Part shown: positions 10,479 through 18,960 of the stretch, piece after piece
How the letters are laid out: every line of letters begins with the position of its first letter
Numbering within the stretch: position 1 is the stretch's first letter
Source of the DNA: Streptomyces sp. Edi2
GTDB taxonomy: Bacteria > Actinomycetota > Actinomycetes > Streptomycetales > Streptomycetaceae
Assembly (NCBI RefSeq): GCF_040253635.1
Contig: NZ_JBEJGX010000003.1
Coordinates: forward strand, 186,001 to 250,000
Direction: 5' to 3'
Length of the DNA stretch: 64,000 bases
Notes under the pieces: generated by a model
The model's input: the letters and a program-made list of their open reading frames with translations, nothing else
Database searches by the model: none
Told to the model about the DNA's origin: nothing
Position numbers and translations under genes: made by a program

Positions 10479-11540
10479 TCACTCCTTTGCGTCGTTGTGG
10501 GATCGTGTGGTGTGCGGTGCGGCTCCCCAGGAGCCGGTTCCCGTGGACTTCCTGCGGCCGATCAAGCGCAGGCTGTTGCCGCTCATCAGCAGGCGTCGGT
10601 CAGGCTCCCGCACTCCGGCGACGGCAGGGGAGCCCTGGGCGAACGCGCCGACCAGGCCGCTGAGCGACTCCGACAGCCGGTAGGAGGGCCAGCACGTACC
10701 GAAGAGAATCTTGTGGCAGATCCCCGTGCGGAGGAGCCGGTTCAGATGGGCCTGCCAGCCGTCCGCGGCCAGGACCGAGTGGAACTGGCTGATGTCCAGG
10801 TGCACGTTGGGCCGGTGGGCGCACAGATAGGTCGCCTCATCGATATGGGTGACCCCGCCGTGCCCCAGGATGAAGTCGACCTGGGGGAAGTCACGGGCCG
10901 CCCGGTCCAGCAGGAGCGGACTGCCGTAGGAGAAGTCCAAGGGCCCCCAGCCGGGACCCGTGTGGGTGAGGACGGGCAGTCCGTAGTGCGCGCACATCTC
11001 GAAGTACGGGTCCAACCGCGCGTCACTGGGCGAGTAGCCGCACAGCGGGTACAGCTTCAGCCCGGCGAAGCCGTACTCCGTCACGCACCGTTCGAAGAGG
11101 TCGATGCCGTCCTGGCCGGCTCGCGGGTCGACGCCCCAGAAGACGTGGAAGCGGCCCGGGTGGCGGCGGGTGACCCGGTCGTGCCAGGCCGCGAGTTCGG
11201 GACGGGACAGGCGGCACCGCGCCACCTGGGAGAAGTCGGGGACGACCAGGAACGCCTGATCGACGCCCGCCTCGTCCATCTCGGCGACGAGCTTGTCGGC
11301 CTCGTCGTCCTGGTGGAGGGCGAGTACGTGGTCCAGGGTGCGCGAGGGTCGCACCCGGTGGCCGTACGAGGCCAGCCGGTGCTGGACGTTGGCTGCCTGG
11401 TACTCCAAGAAGGCGCGCGGGATGGCCAGTTCGCTGCCCAGCTGTACCTGGGCGTCGACGACGAGCGGTCGGCCGGAACTCCCGGTCCCCGTACCGTTGC
11501 GTCCAGTTCCGGCCGTCGTCGGCCCGGCGGACTCGCTCAC
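10479..11540 (-). CDS. Amidohydrolase-like protein lacking metal ligands
   Basis: A 353-residue paralogue of the intact amidohydrolase encoded at 9244-10227. Shared stretches include CGYSPSD, DRAARDFPQVDF and THID or THVD. The usual HxH is replaced by QxQ (VVDAQVQLG), and the strand-8 Asp of FGTDWP is Cys (FGTCWP). The Lys in LKLYPLCGY and the two His in THTGP and LGHGG remain. In known family members the HxH pair and the Asp bind metal and activate water, so this copy should not work as a normal hydrolase. It may be a structural or regulatory partner of the intact paralogue, or use a metal-free mechanism. The reading frame is otherwise full length with conserved core motifs, which argues against decay. 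Its start overlaps the ligase stop by ATGA. Confidence 0.85.
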   Translation of the reverse strand: MSESAGPTTAGTGRNGTGTGSSGRPLVVDAQVQLGSELAIPRAFLEYQAANVQHRLASYGHRVRPSRTLDHVLALHQDDEADKLVAEMDEAGVDQAFLVVPDFSQVARCRLSRPELAAWHDRVTRRHPGRFHVFWGVDPRAGQDGIDLFERCVTEYGFAGLKLYPLCGYSPSDARLDPYFEMCAHYGLPVLTHTGPGWGPLDFSYGSPLLLDRAARDFPQVDFILGHGGVTHIDEATYLCAHRPNVHLDISQFHSVLAADGWQAHLNRLLRTGICHKILFGTCWPSYRLSESLSGLVGAFAQGSPAVAGVREPDRRLLMSGNSLRLIGRRKSTGTGSWGAAPHTTRSHNDAKE

Positions 11541-13042
11541 CGGCCCCCCTCGTCCGCTGCGGGCGCGGCGGAGAGCATGGCGGCGAAGTGCTCCGCCGCA
11601 CGGGCCCTGCTCAGCTTCAGATTGCCGGTCAGGAAGGCGGGATCGGAGCGCAGCGGCCGCTCGGAGAAGACCATCGACATCACGCGCTGGTGGGCCGGGA
11701 GCGACCCGTTGACCTCCTCGACGCGCTTGCGGAGCTGCGTGCGCAGGGCGGCGTCCTTGGGGTCGGTCGGAGTGATGATCGCGCCGAGCCTGGCCGATTG
11801 CGAAGTCGGCACCACGATGATCTCACTGAGGCCCTCGACGGAGACGAACGCGCTCTCGATCTCGGCGGGGTGCACCTTGCGCCCGCTGCCGAGCACGATG
11901 ACGTCCTTCTTGCGGCCGATCAGGGTGAGGTACCCGTCCTCGTCCAGACGTCCGTAATCGCCGGTCAGGATGGAGCCGTCGGGACGGAAGCAGTCTTCGG
12001 GCGTCAAGCCGTCTTCGGTCTCGAAGTAGCCCCGGCTCAGCGGCGCCGGGCGGTTGATGACCACCTCCCCGTCATCCAGGAAGGTCACCGCGTCCGGGTC
12101 GATCAGCTTGCCGACGGAGCCGAGGCGGTAGGCGTCCTGGGTGTTCCAGGCGACCATGCCGGTCTCTGTCAGCCCGTACGCCTCCAGGAGGCGGACATCC
12201 TGTTTCCAGTACCCTTCGAGGGTTTCACGCCGGATCGGCGCCATCCCTGTGATCAGGAAGCGTATGCGCCCACCGAGGAAGTCGCCCAAGGTGATGTCCG
12301 CGCCGCTTGAGGCACAGAGCTGCAGCGCGGTGTCGTAGAAGACGGGTGGGCCGATCAGGAAGGTCGGCTGCTCCTTGCGCAGGGCCTGGAAAACACGCTG
12401 GTAGGGGGCGAGCACCAGATCCGCCCCGAGCCACAGGCAGCAGTAGACCGACAGCCGCTGCTGGTAGTTGGAGAGCGGCAGGAAGATCAGGTGCCGGTCG
12501 GCGGCGGTCAGACGGAAGCTGTCGATGAAGCGGTTGATGACGTAGTCGGTGCCGCTTTCGCTGATCTGAAGTCCCTTGAGCCGGCCCGATGTGCCCGAGG
12601 AGTAGACCAGGCTGTGCACGTCCTCGCGGTCGTACACCTCAGCGCTCGGCGGCGCCACGTTCTCCCCGGGGACGCCGTCGGGCCGGATCACGGTGGGCGC
12701 CGTGAGCGGTACGGAGTCGTCCGCGATCAACAGTGCCAGGCCGTGCCGGGCGACGAACTCCGAGGGATCGGCCACCTCCGTGGAGTCCGGGAACGCCTTG
12801 AGCAGGGCGCCGGTGGCCAGTGCCGCGAGGTCCCAGGCCAGCCAGTCGAGGCTGTTGCCCGCCTTGATCCCGATGATGTGACCCCGCCGCACGCCCGCGG
12901 CGGTCAACTGCCCGGCGCGGTCGGCCGCCAGGGCGTGCAGATCGCTGTGCGTCATCTCTCGGCGACCGCCCGAGACGTCGATCTCCACCACGCGGGCGTC
13001 CGTGTGGCCGCCGTAGCGGTCCGTGAGGTCGTGCAGGGTCAT
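11537..13042 (-). CDS. ANL-superfamily acyl/aryl-activating enzyme
   Basis: A 501-residue adenylate-forming enzyme that would activate a carboxylic acid with ATP and transfer it to a thiol, here most likely the phosphopantetheine of the adjacent carrier protein. Visible motifs are the P-loop-like YSSGTSGRLKG, the A5 motif EAYGLTETG, the hinge region TGDYGRLDEDG followed by IGRKKDVIVLGSGRK, and a C-terminal lysine in TGNLKLSR. Length and the missing FAAL-type insertion fit an acyl-CoA or acyl-ACP synthetase. The ATG at 13042 gives a normal N-terminus (MTLHDLTDRYGG); the frame stays open upstream into the 3' end of the aminotransferase gene, which is coincidental. The stop overlaps the next gene by ATGA. 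Confidence 0.88.
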   Translation of the reverse strand: MTLHDLTDRYGGHTDARVVEIDVSGGRREMTHSDLHALAADRAGQLTAAGVRRGHIIGIKAGNSLDWLAWDLAALATGALLKAFPDSTEVADPSEFVARHGLALLIADDSVPLTAPTVIRPDGVPGENVAPPSAEVYDREDVHSLVYSSGTSGRLKGLQISESGTDYVINRFIDSFRLTAADRHLIFLPLSNYQQRLSVYCCLWLGADLVLAPYQRVFQALRKEQPTFLIGPPVFYDTALQLCASSGADITLGDFLGGRIRFLITGMAPIRRETLEGYWKQDVRLLEAYGLTETGMVAWNTQDAYRLGSVGKLIDPDAVTFLDDGEVVINRPAPLSRGYFETEDGLTPEDCFRPDGSILTGDYGRLDEDGYLTLIGRKKDVIVLGSGRKVHPAEIESAFVSVEGLSEIIVVPTSQSARLGAIITPTDPKDAALRTQLRKRVEEVNGSLPAHQRVMSMVFSERPLRSDPAFLTGNLKLSRARAAEHFAAMLSAAPAADEGGR

Positions 13043-13140
13043 GCTCACTTCGAGTTCGCCTTTCGTTGCCGCTGTTGCCGCCGTTGCCGTCTCGTCGTTC
13101 GGGGTGTTCGCAGGGCTACCCGCAGGGGGCTGTGCGCGGC

Positions 13141-14850
13141 TCACACGGTCTCCCGCACGGATCCGAGCGCGGACCGCAGCGCCGCGACGCACTCGGTCAG
13201 CGCCCGGCCGGCCAGGAAGCCGATACGGCCGCCGAGCAGTTCCTCGTACGAGCCGCTGTCGGTGTCCCAGGTGATGCACAGCTGCAGGAGGCTGCCGCCG
13301 TCGGCGGCGGGCGTGACCGTCGCCTCGCGGCAGAGGGTGCGCCACAGCCAGCCGGCCTCGGCGCTCAGCCGGACTCCCTGGGCGGTGGTCTCCATACGAT
13401 CGGCCCAGACCACGGTGTCCGCCCCGAGCCGTCCGGCGAACTCCGCGTCGTACTCCTCCGGTCCGCTGTCGGCAGTGGCGAAGGGATCCAGGATGCGGGG
13501 CCGGGCGTGCAGGAGTTCCAGCACCTCATGGGCCGGGTGCGGCAGCGACACGGTGCGGGTGAGCGGGGACAGTTCGGTGCCGGAGCCGTCGGCACGTCCC
13601 TCGCCGACAGCACGTAGATGCGCGTCGGCCTCCGCCAGGAGGGTGTCAAGGACCGACAGGCAGTGGTCGAGCTCGTCCACGGTGATGACCATGGGGGGTT
13701 GGACCCGCAGCACCGCCGGGTTGTACAGCGAATAGGTGGACGTGATGCCTTCTTCCAGCAGCCGTCCCAGGACGAGACCGGCCAGGGCCTGGTCGTGGAA
13801 TTCCAGGCCGTGCATCATCCCCACACCGCGGTGCGCGGCGACCACGCCGGGGTGCCGCTCCGCAGCCGCGGTCAGCCGCTGCCCGATCATCCGCGCCCTT
13901 TCCCGCACTCCGTCGAGGAAAAGCGGGTCCGAGGCGATGGCGACACTCTCCAGACCGACCCGGCACGACAGCGGGTTGCCGCCCAGACTCGACCCGAATG
14001 TCGAGGGCAGTTCCCGCAGCACTCTCCATACCTCCTCGGTGCCCAGCACCGCCGAGACGGGCAGCACACCGCCGCCGAAGGCCTTGCCCACGCACACCAG
14101 GTCGGGGACGATGCCGAACTGCTCGTGAGCGAAGAAGGTCCCGCACCGTCCGAAGGCCGTCTGCATCTCGTCGAGGATGAGGAGGGCCCCTGCCTCGGTG
14201 CACAGCCTGCGCACCTCCCGCAGGTAGTCGGGCGGCGGCACGATCACCCCGGCCTCCGCCTGTACGGGTTCCAGCAGAACCGCACCGACCGAGTCGTCCA
14301 GCGCGGCGGCCAGCTCGGCCGTGTCACCGAAGGTCACCTGCCGGAAGTGCTCCATGAAAGGGCCGAGATGCGCGCGGTGTTCGGGGCGGTTGGAGGCACT
14401 GAGGGTGGCGAAGGTCTTGCCGTGGAAGCAGCCTCGGGCGCTGATGACACCGGGGCGGCCGGTCGCGGCACGGGCCAGTTTCAGGGCGTTGTCGATCGTC
14501 TCCCCTCCGCCGTTGGCCAGGTACGAGTACGGCAGACGCTGCCCGGTGATCTGCGCGAGCCGCTCGGAGAGCCGTATCTGCACATCCTCGAACATGATCT
14601 TGGTGCTGTTGAGCACCCCGGTGTCGAGCTGTTCCCGTACGGCCGCGACGATCCGCGGATGGGAGTAGCCGAAGGACTGGTTGCCGTACTGGTCGAACAT
14701 CGCGAGGAACGACCGTCCCTCGTCGTCGCTGACGCGGCTCCCCTCCCCCCTGTCCTGGACCTTGCAGCCCATGACGAACGCCATCTTGGCGTAGGTAGGG
14801 TGGTTGTGTGCCGCCTTCAGTTCAGCCAGCCGCTGGCGTCGGGTTCGCAT
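13141..14850 (-). CDS. Class III aminotransferase with C-terminal SRPBCC-like domain
   Basis: A 569-residue fusion. Residues about 1-430 are a PLP-dependent class III (ornithine/GABA-type) aminotransferase: LANGGGETIDNALK for phosphate binding, the Asp motif LLILDEMQTAFGR, and the Schiff-base Lys in CVGKAFGGG. The family normally ends near 430-450 residues. Here about 130 residues follow, starting around SPLTRTVSLPHPAHEVLELL, with the alternating strand and long terminal-helix pattern of SRPBCC ligand-binding folds (WRTLCREATVTPA, LLQLCITWDTDS). The SRPBCC call is moderate. The fusion might tether the transaminase to a hydrophobic or carrier-bound substrate. The ATG at 14850 has an excellent AAGGAGG site and lies 29 bases inside the upstream gene. 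Confidence 0.85.
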   Translation of the reverse strand: MRTRRQRLAELKAAHNHPTYAKMAFVMGCKVQDRGEGSRVSDDEGRSFLAMFDQYGNQSFGYSHPRIVAAVREQLDTGVLNSTKIMFEDVQIRLSERLAQITGQRLPYSYLANGGGETIDNALKLARAATGRPGVISARGCFHGKTFATLSASNRPEHRAHLGPFMEHFRQVTFGDTAELAAALDDSVGAVLLEPVQAEAGVIVPPPDYLREVRRLCTEAGALLILDEMQTAFGRCGTFFAHEQFGIVPDLVCVGKAFGGGVLPVSAVLGTEEVWRVLRELPSTFGSSLGGNPLSCRVGLESVAIASDPLFLDGVRERARMIGQRLTAAAERHPGVVAAHRGVGMMHGLEFHDQALAGLVLGRLLEEGITSTYSLYNPAVLRVQPPMVITVDELDHCLSVLDTLLAEADAHLRAVGEGRADGSGTELSPLTRTVSLPHPAHEVLELLHARPRILDPFATADSGPEEYDAEFAGRLGADTVVWADRMETTAQGVRLSAEAGWLWRTLCREATVTPAADGGSLLQLCITWDTDSGSYEELLGGRIGFLAGRALTECVAALRSALGSVRETV

Positions 14851-15487
14851 ATACGGCCTCCTTCGGACCGGCGGACGTGTAGGTGTCGTAATCGCCGAAG
14901 AAGTACTGCAGCAGCCGATTGCCGCGGTGTACGTCATCGCGCGCCGCCTGTGCGGCTCCGGGCACATCCAGGGTCGCCACCAGGCTGAGCGGCGCGCCCT
15001 GGAAGCGTTCGTCCGCGTACGGCTCGCCGAGTGCCACGAAGCCGATGTCCTGGTAGAAGCTGCGCAGGCCGCCCGAGTCGTCGACGAAGAAGTCGCCGAT
15101 GATGTGCGTGGCCCCGTGCGTACGGACGCTGTGGACCAACGCCTGGCGCATGAGCGCCATGCCGATCTCCTGGTGCCGATGCTTCGGCAGGGTCATCAGA
15201 TGGCCGAACTCCACCAGCCGGTTTCCCGGCCGCAGCAGTGAAAGGTCGACGGTGTCGTCGCAGGGCAGCCCCGACGGTGAGTCCGGAACGACCTTGACGG
15301 TGCCCACCGGCACGCCGTCGAGGTAGCCGACGATGTATTCGGCCGTCCCGTCGAAGCGGTCGAAGGTAGCTGCCGTGTCGGCCGTGTCGGCGAGCCGGCC
15401 CTGGTCCTGTACGTAGACGGCGTCACGCAGCAGGATCACATCGGCTCGCTCGGCCTCCGTCCGGGCTATTCGATAAGTAACATCCAC
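14822..15487 (-). CDS. LuxI/FeeM-like GNAT acyltransferase
   Basis: About 221 residues in the GNAT superfamily. The pattern LRDAVYVQDQ, then DRFDG and EYIVGYLDGVPVGTVKVVPDS, then VEFGHLMTLP, parallels the autoinducer-synthase and N-acyl-amino-acid-synthase (FeeM) branch: an N-terminal LRxxVY arginine-helix element, a DxF-type acidic motif, and a V-E-x-x-x-L-x-V-like strand before the pyrophosphate loop (HRHQEIGMALM). Those enzymes take acyl chains from acyl-ACP, which suits a cluster carrying its own ACP. The start is ambiguous: GTG at 15487 has AAGGGGTGAAGG upstream and is preferred over GTG at 15496, which overlaps that site. The gene begins 20 bases after the desaturase stop and overlaps the aminotransferase start. 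Ordinary amine acetylation is the alternative. Confidence 0.72.
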   Translation of the reverse strand: MDVTYRIARTEAERADVILLRDAVYVQDQGRLADTADTAATFDRFDGTAEYIVGYLDGVPVGTVKVVPDSPSGLPCDDTVDLSLLRPGNRLVEFGHLMTLPKHRHQEIGMALMRQALVHSVRTHGATHIIGDFFVDDSGGLRSFYQDIGFVALGEPYADERFQGAPLSLVATLDVPGAAQAARDDVHRGNRLLQYFFGDYDTYTSAGPKEAVYANPTPAAG

Positions 15488-15507
15488 GACCTTCACCCCT
15501 TTTTGGA

Positions 15508-16464
15508 TCACTTGCGGAGCAACTTCAGGAAAAAGTCGAGATATCCGCTGTGGAAGTAACGGATCCGGTCTCGGACTTCGGTGTGGAGAGCGGGCAGTCG
15601 CTCGATCGGAAGATTCGGCATCAAGTGGTGCTCGACGTGGTAGTTGTTGCCATTTGTGAACCACATGGCGATCCGGTTGGAACGTATCGTCCGAGTATTG
15701 GCGAACGGGTCCCGGTTGAGGGTCTCGCACCGGTAGTGCTCGGGCAGTTCGATCACCGCGTGCACCGGAGCGGCGACAAGCAGAAGCGGCAGCAACCACA
15801 CCCAGACGATGACGGCATACCCTGTCCACCAGGTCAGTGCTCCTAACCCGGCAATGACAGCCGCCGCAAGAAAATGGTCCCGCCGGATCCTGCGGGAAAC
15901 CAGGGCGTTCTCATCGGGGAAATCCTGACCCAGCAGCGAGCGGCCGAGATTCGCGACGAAGAATACGTAGTGGTGGGCCATGGAGAAACGAACGGCCCAG
16001 TCGAGACCAACAGCCAGTCGCGACCGGTCCCCTTTCGCGCCGTACTGGTTGCCGTAGTCGAAGAACTCACGGTTCATCGGGGTTCCCAGATCGCGGTGAT
16101 GGCGCATGTGGGTGGCCCGGTAGGCGGCGAAGGAGATGAGCATCGGCAGCCCGAGGACGATGCCGGTGACGGTATTCGCCCGGCGGCTGCGATACGCCAG
16201 ATTGTGAAGTGTCTCGTGCTGGAGCTCCGCGGCGTGCGCGAACATGGCACCGGCCAGGGCCACTCCGACGATCCGACACCAGAGCACGGGCTGCAGCGCC
16301 AGCGCGACACCCGCCCCGGTGAGGACGACGCACAGTGTCAGCTTGAGAGAGAACACCCAGCCCCGGGGCTCGGTGCGCAGGTGTTTCAGCGTTGCTTTGA
16401 GATCAGCGGCCTCCTGCTGCCGGGATAATCGAGGGACTGTCGTCTCGCCTGCGGACGCGTCCAC
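15508..16464 (-). CDS. Membrane fatty acid desaturase-family protein
   Basis: A 318-residue integral membrane di-iron enzyme. The three histidine clusters are present in order: HETLH, HMRHH and HVEHH. They are separated by hydrophobic helix pairs (VLTGAGVALALQPVLW, VTGIVLGLPMLISFA, ALTWWTGYAVIVWVWLLPLLL). Such enzymes use O2 and ferredoxin-type electrons to desaturate or hydroxylate acyl chains or small amphipathic substrates. The GTG at 16464 follows an AAAAGGAGG site; a longer frame upstream has no comparable site. Its place directly before the acyltransferase and aminotransferase suggests modification of the cluster's acyl unit, possibly while bound to the carrier protein. No electron-transfer partner is encoded in the cluster. 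Confidence 0.9.
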   Translation of the reverse strand: MDASAGETTVPRLSRQQEAADLKATLKHLRTEPRGWVFSLKLTLCVVLTGAGVALALQPVLWCRIVGVALAGAMFAHAAELQHETLHNLAYRSRRANTVTGIVLGLPMLISFAAYRATHMRHHRDLGTPMNREFFDYGNQYGAKGDRSRLAVGLDWAVRFSMAHHYVFFVANLGRSLLGQDFPDENALVSRRIRRDHFLAAAVIAGLGALTWWTGYAVIVWVWLLPLLLVAAPVHAVIELPEHYRCETLNRDPFANTRTIRSNRIAMWFTNGNNYHVEHHLMPNLPIERLPALHTEVRDRIRYFHSGYLDFFLKLLRK

Positions 16465-16618
16465 GCTCCTGCCTCCTTTTCCGATCACGACGCAAGGTGT
16501 GCGGTGCCGAGGGCGCGTTCGGGCGGGGTGTGTTCGTGGCAACACCGCCCTCGACCTGGCCTGGTCCGGATCTGGCCAGGCCTGGTTCGCCGCTCGGCTC
16601 TGCTGGGTCGGCGCCTGG

Positions 16619-17944
16619 TCAGCCCGACGACGCGGGGGACCGCTCGGGCCCGGGGCACAGCGCCTGGAGCGGCGTGCGTGGAGCGGCCTTCTCGATCGCG
16701 TCGAACATCGACAGCAGCCTCGCCAGATGCGCCTCGGTCTCCGGTGCGCTGTAGAGGTCGGGGTGGGTGTCGAGGATGAGTTCCATGGTCCCGTCGGACG
16801 CGATCTGGATCAGGTACACCGTCATGTCGACGGTGAGGGGGATCGAAACCGTGTGCTGGATCGCCGGGACTCCCGCGAAATCCAGCCGGTGGTCGAACAG
16901 CATGACGTTGACCATTGCGGCCCACAGCCGTCCGCTGCCGCCCCGTTCGGTGATCTCCCGCGACAACTCGGCTGTGGGATAGCGCGAGTGCAACAGCAGT
17001 TCACGCACTTCGCGCGAGACGCGTTGTGCGTGACCGACCAGGGACGATCCGTCGTCAAAGGGGACCCGCAGCGGCAGGATGTTCGTCGCCATGCCGACGG
17101 CGTTGCGCACCTGCGGACTCAGCCGGCCGGCTGTCGGAAGCCCGAGGAGCACTTCGGGCACCTGGACCGTGCTGCCCACGTACGCGGCCATCACGCCGAT
17201 GGCCAGATCGGACCAGGTCACGCCCAGGCCGTCCGCCACCTCCCCCAGGCGGGCGACCCGGTCGGGCGCCAGCTCGTGCCGAAGCCGCCGGCCTGCGGTG
17301 ACTTGGGCCCGGCGACGGGACGGTCCGACGGGCTCCGGGCGGTCCGCCAGTTTGCTGTGCCAGTGTGCTCGATCTGCGAGGTAACGTTTCTGCCAGTAGG
17401 CGGCCTCGCTCTCCTGCAGCCGCTCGAAGGGCTGGAGCATCCCCTTCTCGTAACTCCGCCCCTCTGACAGGGCGCTGTAGACGGCCGCCATCCGGTTGAA
17501 GATCAGTGCGAGGCTCCAGCCGTCGACGACGGCGTGGTGGACCTTCCAGTACAGCAGGAAACAGTCGTCCGCCGTTTTGATAACGGCAGCACCGCACAGC
17601 CTCAGCGGATCCACCGGCCGGTGGACGTCCTCCGCCATCCACGCCGCAGCCGCCGCAGCCGGATCGCTCCGTGCACTCAGGTCGACCCATTGCAAGGGAG
17701 TAGGGTCCGGGTGCACGAATTGGCGGTGTTCGCCTTCCACCGTGATGATGCCCAGACGCAGCGCGTCGGCTTCGCGCTCGACCTGCAGATGTGCGGCACG
17801 CAGGAGATCGGGGTCCACTGGACCGCGGATTTCCAAATAGTCACAGATGAAGAAGACAGGATTGGTGAGGTCTTCGATCTGTGCATTCCATGTTCTCAAC
17901 TGTGCAGGGAGCAGCGGAAAGTGTCCCCCGTGAGGTGCATGCAC
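16619..17944 (-). CDS. Free-standing NRPS condensation domain
   Basis: About 441 residues spanning a single condensation/epimerisation-type fold. Its active-site motif is HHAVVDGWS, matching HHxxxDG, and the N-terminal element FPLLPAQLRTW resembles the C1 motif. The bridging-region motif is weaker (NILPLRVPF). With no A or T domain fused, it would act in trans, either joining a carrier-bound acyl group to the amino acid on NRPS module 1, which lacks its own C domain, or off-loading the peptide from the terminal T domain. It is the first gene of the run. The GTG at 17944 is preceded by AGAAGGGAAG; another GTG at 17986 has no good site, so the N-terminus is uncertain by 14 residues. Confidence 0.85.
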   Translation of the reverse strand: MHAPHGGHFPLLPAQLRTWNAQIEDLTNPVFFICDYLEIRGPVDPDLLRAAHLQVEREADALRLGIITVEGEHRQFVHPDPTPLQWVDLSARSDPAAAAAAWMAEDVHRPVDPLRLCGAAVIKTADDCFLLYWKVHHAVVDGWSLALIFNRMAAVYSALSEGRSYEKGMLQPFERLQESEAAYWQKRYLADRAHWHSKLADRPEPVGPSRRRAQVTAGRRLRHELAPDRVARLGEVADGLGVTWSDLAIGVMAAYVGSTVQVPEVLLGLPTAGRLSPQVRNAVGMATNILPLRVPFDDGSSLVGHAQRVSREVRELLLHSRYPTAELSREITERGGSGRLWAAMVNVMLFDHRLDFAGVPAIQHTVSIPLTVDMTVYLIQIASDGTMELILDTHPDLYSAPETEAHLARLLSMFDAIEKAAPRTPLQALCPGPERSPASSG

Positions 17945-18500
17945 TTTGCTTCCCTTCTCTGATGTGGGGCGAACTGAAACATTCACAAGCGGGCGAGGAG
18001 GAAAATGGCTGGATGCATTCGTTAATGGTCACGCTCGATAGTCGACCGGCAGGTCAGAACAGATAACCGGCATGGATGTCATGCCGGCGGCCCTGTCAGG
18101 CAGTCGGTACCCGACAAACGCTGCGAACAGTCCGAATGCCGACCACCTTGCAGCCCGAAAATGATGTTCATCAGTCGACCGGTGAGACGCTACACGCGCA
18201 ACGAGATGGCCTCAAGGATCAAGGATTAGCCCAGATTGTGATCAAGACAGGCTGCGATACGGCTAAATCTGCTCACCGCGCGTCGGGGGATTGCGGAAGA
18301 TCCGCTGGTCACGAGAACGCCGTTGCCAGATTGGCCAGAGTGAACGGTGTGGTCCGATCTGCCTCGCGTGATCGGTGAGCGGACACCCCGCCCGCTCAGG
18401 GGCGGCTGACGGCCGGGGTGAGAAGGCTGGTAGCAGCGGCGGGAACGGGGCCGACGGCGTCCGCCGGGAGGCTTTGTCACCAGCTCACCGGCCGGCGATG
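17945..18500. other. Promoter-bearing gap upstream of the biosynthetic run
   Basis: No convincing gene lies here. The sequence is less GC-rich than its surroundings. A perfect 8-base inverted repeat with a 5-base loop (CCGGCATG ... CATGCCGG, 18067-18087) sits about 120 bases upstream of the first biosynthetic gene and could be an operator or a transcription stop. The promoter for the minus-strand run is expected here, but I could not fix -35 and -10 boxes with confidence. Confidence 0.45.
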
Positions 18501-18960
18501 AGCTGGCCAGTTCCGTCAAGGCCCTCTTGACAGTGGATCCGGAGGCGCGGCGCGAGCACGAGTGGGCCGCAGCCAAGCGTCACCGGCTTGCTCATCATCG
18601 CCCGCGTGGACGAGCTGGGCCGGCCCCCTCAGCTCTTCGACGACTTGGACGGATTCCGCGGTTCGTTTCCCTCATCACGCCAGGCTCACAAGGCCGAGCG
18701 CTTCGGCGAGGAGTACCGGTGGCTCGCCCTCCATGAACTGATGGAGCACGCCTCGCCAACCACCACCACGACGCCGGTCCTTCGCCCACGAGCCGTCTGT
18801 CTACGACGTATGCGTATCGGCAGCCGGGCACCCACGCACCGGCGGGGACATCGGCCTCCTCGACCGCGTCATGGACTCTGCTTCGGTGGGTGCTCCTGGG
18901 CGGGCATCCCGACGCGGCCGTGAGAGCGCGCCGCATAGACTCCCCCTGCCGGCCCGTCCG
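18500..18960 (+). pseudogene. Shattered ATP-binding-protein-like remnant
   Basis: Three frames carry successive pieces of one protein-like sequence on the plus strand. One frame reads LTVDPEARREHEWAAAKRHR (about 18527), a second continues LLIIARVDELGRPPQ and AERFGEEYRWLALHELMEH (18588-18755), and a third continues AHEPSVYDVCVSAAGHPRTG and GGDIGLLDR (18785-18870). The pieces around FGEEYRWLALHELM recall the C-terminal region of very large bacterial ATP-binding proteins, but this is memory-based and weak. At least two frame changes and no start codon mark it as dead DNA, probably the 3' end of a once larger gene removed by deletion. Confidence 0.4.
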
